The notes under the pieces were generated by a model. It was not told the DNA's origin, did not search any database, and worked only from the letters and a program-made list of their open reading frames with translations. A stretch of DNA of 64,000 bases, taken from positions 17,461,822 through 17,525,821 of the forward strand of contig NC_030856.1 of NCBI RefSeq assembly GCF_000208745.1. The letters run 5' to 3'. Source of the stretch: Theobroma cacao (Eukaryota; Streptophyta; Magnoliopsida; Malvales; Malvaceae). The position numbers were made by a program, and so were the translations under genes. Shown here piece by piece: positions 59,171-64,000 of the stretch (positions within the stretch are counted from its first letter, which is position 1; each line of letters begins with the position of its first letter).

Positions 59171-60435
59171 ATTATCACACAATATTAACCATCAATACAC
59201 AACATATATAGATCAACATAATATAAGAGCACAAGGGTTCATCATATTACACATTCACAACATACAACATTTCATCAAGGGCTTGTTCCATGCATATTTT
59301 GAGAAAAGTTCAATAAAATATTTCAAGTGATTCAACCAAATACATATGCATTCATCCCAAAACAATTTAATGCAAGTTCACTCATATGTCTTTGTTAATG
59401 CTTGTGGATCGACTCCAACTTCAACTAATGCTCCGTGTGGAGGTGTGGGGCCTCGTTGGAACCTATCACACACAATAGCATCATACCAACTCAATTGACA
59501 TGAATATGATTCCAAAAGCTATTTTCCTAAATCAAGTTTTTCTAGTTTTTCCTAACTAGCTTCCAATTACCATTTGATTGGCTATTTATTCACACTACTC
59601 TACTCACAGTAGAAATAAATAAATAACCTTCAGAAATAAAACAGTCTACAATTTAATTATTGACCATCATCAACAACCTAAAAATCAAACCTAACTTACT
59701 ACTCACTTTGGTGGTTTTGTAGTTGAATTCTTTTTCAAGAGTTTGTCAAGCTATTATGGAAAACCTCTCTCTCTCTCTCTCTAAAACGTCCAGCTAGTGA
59801 AAGAAAGTATTGATGAAAGACTTTTGAGGGTTCTTGAGGCGTTGAAGTGAAAGAGCATGAAAAATCCTATGACAATGTATATAAAAACATAAGGTTTAGG
59901 GTTACCATGAGAATATCATTGAGGTTTCAAGGGAAGCTTCCATGGAAGATGGAAAAACGTGAAATGGGGAGGAGAAATGGAAGAAAGAAGAAGAAGCTGC
60001 TAGAAGTGAGGAGAAGGTGCTGGAAAAATGAGATATTTATGTATAAAGTTAATCCAAGTCTTACATAAATTATAAAAATGCCCTTAACAAGGTGATTTTG
60101 TCTTCCTCCTTTCCTTTGTGCAATCTTTACTCTTTTGACACTAAGAAAGGGTCCATAATAGATTAGGGGCACTCAAGTTCGTGAAAACCTAAAAAATTTA
60201 GACTCAAGGTCCAAAATGACCATTTTGCCCTTATTGTGGAAATATCATTATTTTTATTTTCTTCATTTATTTTATTATTATATACATCATTCATGTATTC
60301 CTTAGGCCTACTTAGGCCTTAATAGTATTAGAAACCCACTTCTAGAAGCTCACTGAGGAAAATGATGAAATTACCCCTAGTCCGTGTTATCGCGTCTACT
60401 GCTAGTTACGTGTCTACGAAGGTCAAGGTTTCACA

Positions 60436-60725
60436 ATAGCAGAGTGAATCTCGCTGCAATGAAATTCAGGGTAAAATTTTGAACCAACCACTCGAGAGTT
60501 TCTCGTTGTAGCATGAATGAATTTCGTCGTAGCGAAAACTCGGGCAAGCATTTTACCTAACTAGCTGAGAGTTTCTCGCTGTAGCGAGAATGTATTTTCG
60601 CTGTAGTCAAAATCTGAGCTAGTCAAGCCCCCAACACCTAAGAGTTTCTCGCTGCAGCGAGAAACAAGGTAATGAAATTAAAAGAATTCTTGTCACAATG
60701 AAAATCCATTTTTACTGCAGTGAAA
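60436..60725. repeat. Palindromic minisatellite, outer family C copy
   Basis: This is the counterpart of 58505-58815, with the same CTCGCTGCAGCGAGA-type palindromes, diverged in number and sequence. Confidence 0.8.
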
Positions 60726-60837
60726 ATCAATTAGAAAGCATTTTTCAAATTTTAACATTCAATATTCAATGCAAACACATAATATTTTCCCTAACCTCTC
60801 TGTGGTATGTTTATACATGTATACAACTCTTGTCTCA

Positions 60838-61020
60838 CCAGCTCATGTGCACTCCCAGGCCGCACATAGCTAGAATCATCATGTGCACTCCCACACCGCA
60901 CAAGGCAATATCATCATGTGCACTTCCACACTGCACATGGCATATATCATCAGTGTGTGCACTCCCACAGCACACCACTATCATTGTCATGTGCACTCCC
61001 ACACCACACACGCACGGTCA
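60838..61020. repeat. GTGCACTCCCACA tandem repeat, outer family C copy
   Basis: This is the counterpart of 58975-59170, with five degenerate units of about 38 bases. Confidence 0.85.
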
Positions 61021-62468
61021 CAGTTGTTACCCAATAGTGCCATTCAATGTATAACATACACATCAACATAATGTAGAAACATATGAATTCATCACATTCA
61101 TATTTCACAACATAAAAACGTTTCATCAAGGGCTTGTTCCCATGCATATTTTGAGAAAAGTTCAGTAAAATATTTCAAGTGATTCAACCAAATACATATG
61201 CATTTATCCCAAAACATTTTAATGCAAGTTCACTCACATGTCTTTGTGGATTCTTTAATCGACTCCAACTTCCACTAATGCTCTAAGTGGAGATGTGGGG
61301 TCTTGTTGGAACCTATCACACACAATAGCATCACACCAACTCAATTGACATGAATATTATTCTAAAAGCTATTTTCCTAAATCAAGTTCTGCTAGTTATT
61401 CCTAACTAGCTTCCAATTACCATTTGATTGGCTATTTATTCACACTACTCTAGTCACACTAGCATAAATAAATAACCTTCAGAAATAAAACAGTTTACAA
61501 TTTAATTATTGACTATCATCAACAACCTAAAAATCAACCCTAACTCAATACTCACCTTGGTGGTTTTGTAGTTAAACTTCTTTTCAAGAGTTTTCAAGCT
61601 ATTATGAAAGGTCTCTCTCTCTCTCTTCTAAAACAACCAGCTAGTGAGAGAAAGTATTGAGGATGCACTTTTGAGGGTTCTTGAGGTGTAGAAGTGAAAG
61701 AGCACAAAGAATCCTATGAAAAAGTGTACCAAAGTATGAGAATTGAAGTTACTTTGAGAAAGTTATGGAGGTTTCAAGGGATGGCTTCCATGGAAGATGG
61801 AAAATGTTTAGTGAGGAAGAAGGATGGGAAGAAGAAGAAGAAGCTGCTGGAAAATTTTGATGTTTATCCTATAGTTGGCTAAAGTTCCATTTATTTACAA
61901 AAATGCCATTGCATAGTTGGCTTTGCCTTCTTCTTCTCTTTTGGCTCAAATGTTTTACTCTTTTGACACTGAGAAAAGGTCCGTAATAGATTAAAGGTAC
62001 TCGAGTCCATGAAAACTTAAAAATTTATACTCAAGACCCAAAATGACCATTTTGCCCCTATCGTGGAAATTATCATTATTTCTATTTTCTTCATTTATTT
62101 CATTACTATTTACATCATTCGTTTATTCCTTAGGTCTACTTAGGCTTTAATAATATTAGAAAAACCCACTTCTAGGATCTCACCAAGAAAATGACAGAAC
62201 TAGCCCTAATCCATGTCATCGTGTCTACCTCCGCTACACATCTATGTAAGTCTAGGTTTCACATCAAGGCATGCTCTTGCATTCTTAGCTTAATATGCAT
62301 TGTTTGAAAACTTATAAGAGGTTTTCTAATTATGTATGGCTTTTCAAACAATTATGTAACCTTAGGGGATTAAAAATATATTTGAGACAATTTCAAATAC
62401 TTGACATTGTTCAAGTAACATGTGATATTTGTCAAATCAAAACATGATGTAACTGAAAGGCTAAAAAT

Positions 62469-63786
62469 ATCCCCTTTTTTGATATGACAAAAACATGAGC
62501 ATATTGCATTTGAAATTTCTTGAAACCTCCCTTAACTTAATTAGTCTCTATGCCCTTGTTGAAAACATTTTAGTGTAAATGAGAAAGGTATAAGAAATGA
62601 ATATGAACTTTGAAAATTCTCCTCCTTGATTTATGCATGAAGTTCAAAAATATTTTCGAAACAAATTCAGCTAATATAAAAGCACTTCAATGTGCTCATA
62701 AACCTTCTCCCTCTTTTTTTGTATCAAAAAGGTTAAAAAGTGTGAGCTTTAAGCACTTAAACTCAAGAAATAACAATTAATGATAATCACCAAGTATAAA
62801 TAAGAGTTAAGCCCAATAATGATCTATAACGATCAAATCAAAACATTGAGATATATTTCCATGTAATATATTCAATCAAGGCATTATGGAATATATCAAT
62901 ATAGCATAAACAAATCAAGATATATCTAATAATCATAACATGATAGCATTAAGTCAAGATATATTCCCAACCAATATATATTCAACCAATATATATTAAA
63001 GCAACACATAGGGAAATATACTCATTTAGCATATCCAAAGATCAATATGTGTAGGTAAATCATAATATATTTCTACTCAAGATATTTAATTAAAACATGA
63101 AGAAATATATTTAACCATTGCATTCAAGGCACAATATAAGTCATCATCAAGAATGCCACATTTAGGTACGCCTTTATAAGCAAAGTGTGAACATTTTATC
63201 TTTCAAGTTCAATTTGGATATGCATATATGTAGACATGCATATTCAAATATAAAGCATTTATAAGTCTACAGATAATGTGAATATGATTTGGTGATATGT
63301 GTGCAACTTTATTGTTAGTATATTCACATATGCATCAACTAAATAATCAAGCAATCATACAATTATATTCACAATTTTATATACAAACAAGTATGGTAAG
63401 GAGCACAGCAATCATCATTCAAGCACGAATGTGAGGCATTATTAAGCACAAATTTACTATTGTGTTTAAGAGATATTACCAATAGAGATGAACATTACTT
63501 GTTGAGATTTTACCTAAATCATTGTTGAAGATTACAAGTGCTCAAGAATCATACGACAATGTCAAAGGCCATCACCCCCTTAAGTATTCACCAAATCAAT
63601 TCCAACAAAGAGAAGGGATTAAATGATTAATCATATTAAAGCACAATCTTACCTTCGCTTAGACGGATCATAAGGTAAATATGTGGACAATTAATGATCA
63701 TATGATATATGAGTATTTAAATAGAATGTTCAACATGTCAATCTCATACTCAAATATTCAAGGAACTAGTAAACCATGAGTATTTA
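62469..63786. other. Decayed AT-rich sequence, possibly Sirevirus interior
   Basis: It starts with a C-rich then T-rich tract of polypurine-tract type and has another near 62708. No open coding region remains. Confidence 0.35.
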
Positions 63787-64000
63787 TGTCACGACCCGAA
63801 ACTCCCCATCGAGCCCGTGACAACCGCCGCGAAGCCTCGACAAACATTCTTCACCCCGAATGTCGATCGAAACCTCGCAAGGCTTTCGTATTAGCTTTCG
63901 CACTTCCCCGGTGAGTAATAGTTATCAAATAATCAAAATACGAAGGATTACCAATCATTTCCAAATCATAACATACCATTTTTTTTTTTGCTCACAGGGG
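63787..64000 (-). mobile_element. Family B LTR, copy 3, cut by the window edge
   Basis: TGTCACGACCC and the following 150 bases are the reverse complement of the 3' end of the family-B LTRs (end at 25785). Landmarks in order are 'ccgtgacaaccgccgc', 'cccgaatgtcgatcgaaacc', 'tcgcaaggctt' and 'gtgagtaatag'. It lies in the opposite orientation to the other two copies and continues beyond the window. Confidence 0.88.

Larger units (their letters stand above)
57869..60435 (+). mobile_element. Family C inner copy, same orientation
   Basis: A complete 2,567-base copy runs from TGTCACAACCC to GGTTTCACA, flanked by ATAGC at 57864-57868 and 60436-60440. Its own sequence at about 58500 shows the uninterrupted target ('gcatagcagaac'). 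Because outer and inner copies have the same orientation, the region looks at first like a simple 1.9-kb tandem duplication. Confidence 0.88.
57188..62263 (+). mobile_element. Solo LTR, family C outer copy (split by an inner copy)
   Basis: It begins TGTCACAGCCC and ends GGTTTCACA, flanked by a perfect TCAAG duplication (57183-57187 and 62264-62268). The outer copy is 57188-57868 plus 60436-62263, about 2.5 kb. The break falls at an ATAGC that is duplicated around the inner copy. No proteins are encoded. Confidence 0.88.
55796..62468 (-). mobile_element. Second Sirevirus-type LTR, diverged and interrupted
   Basis: The start TGTTAGTG and the order 'gagggggtgaatag', 'agtggttc', 'gatacctacatccact', 'aaccaagga', 'ggctcaaccacaa' match the LTR at 7393-8466. 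The LTR is split at 57187 by the family-C nest and resumes at 62264. It ends near 62468, just before a 'tccccttttttgatatgaca' stretch like the polypurine region of the first element. In the minus orientation this is the 3' LTR, so any internal region would lie to the right. Boundaries are approximate. Confidence 0.65.

Noticed and set aside
57869..62263. A simple tandem duplication of about 1.9 kb
   Set aside because: The ATAGC duplication at the junctions and complete LTR ends at 57869 and 60435 show insertion of one LTR into another.

Overview
This is plant nuclear DNA, almost certainly from a eudicot. It is AT-rich, carries spliced genes, and is packed with plant-type retrotransposons and Mutator-like elements (MULEs). 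The species cannot be fixed from the sequence; the gene content would fit a rosid such as a Malvaceae member, but that is a weak guess. Single N bases at 4600 and 35109 mark draft-assembly joins.

Only two regions look like resident host genes. A small ubiquitin-like protein gene (about 3108-5007, +, two exons) sits near the left end. A well-preserved six-exon ankyrin-repeat/PGG-domain membrane protein gene (48949-54300, -) sits right of centre; its exons join in phase into 652 codons with no stop.

The rest is layered transposon debris, and several layers can be dated relative to each other by target-site duplications (TSDs). From left to right: old LTR fragments and a MULE-type terminal repeat (5886-7392); a 10.2-kb Sirevirus-like Copia element (7393-17621, -, TSD ATCTT) with decayed gag, pol and an extra 3' ORF; MULE territory with short tandem arrays, a broken DUF1985-Ulp1 protease gene (22127-28650, +) and two broken MULE transposase genes (29982-33359 and 36195-47091, both -); two solo LTRs of one family (B) at 19002-21647 (TSD GCTTG) and 22825-25785; and an 8.2-kb LTR nest (family A, 37496-45667, TSD AACAT) that splits the second transposase. 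In that nest a second family-A LTR sits in reverse inside the first, and a Gypsy-like fragment sits inside the second.

Right of the ankyrin gene are a short Copia fragment with a 169-bp LTR (54827-55390), a second decayed Sirevirus-type LTR (55796-62468) and, inside that, two family-C LTRs nested one in the other (57188-62263, TSDs TCAAG and ATAGC). A third family-B LTR begins at 63787 in reverse and runs off the window.

The most noteworthy points are: (i) two LTR families each with a copy inserted into their own LTR; (ii) MULE-associated tandem arrays with different unit lengths sharing one short core, CACGCCATG; (iii) a small non-autonomous MULE in intron 2 of the ankyrin gene that matches the end of the resident autonomous-type MULE; (iv) the possibility that 7270-47970 is a single Ulp1-carrying MULE inflated to about 40 kb by later insertions; and (v) repeated exon/intron modules in the transposon-borne Ulp1 gene.
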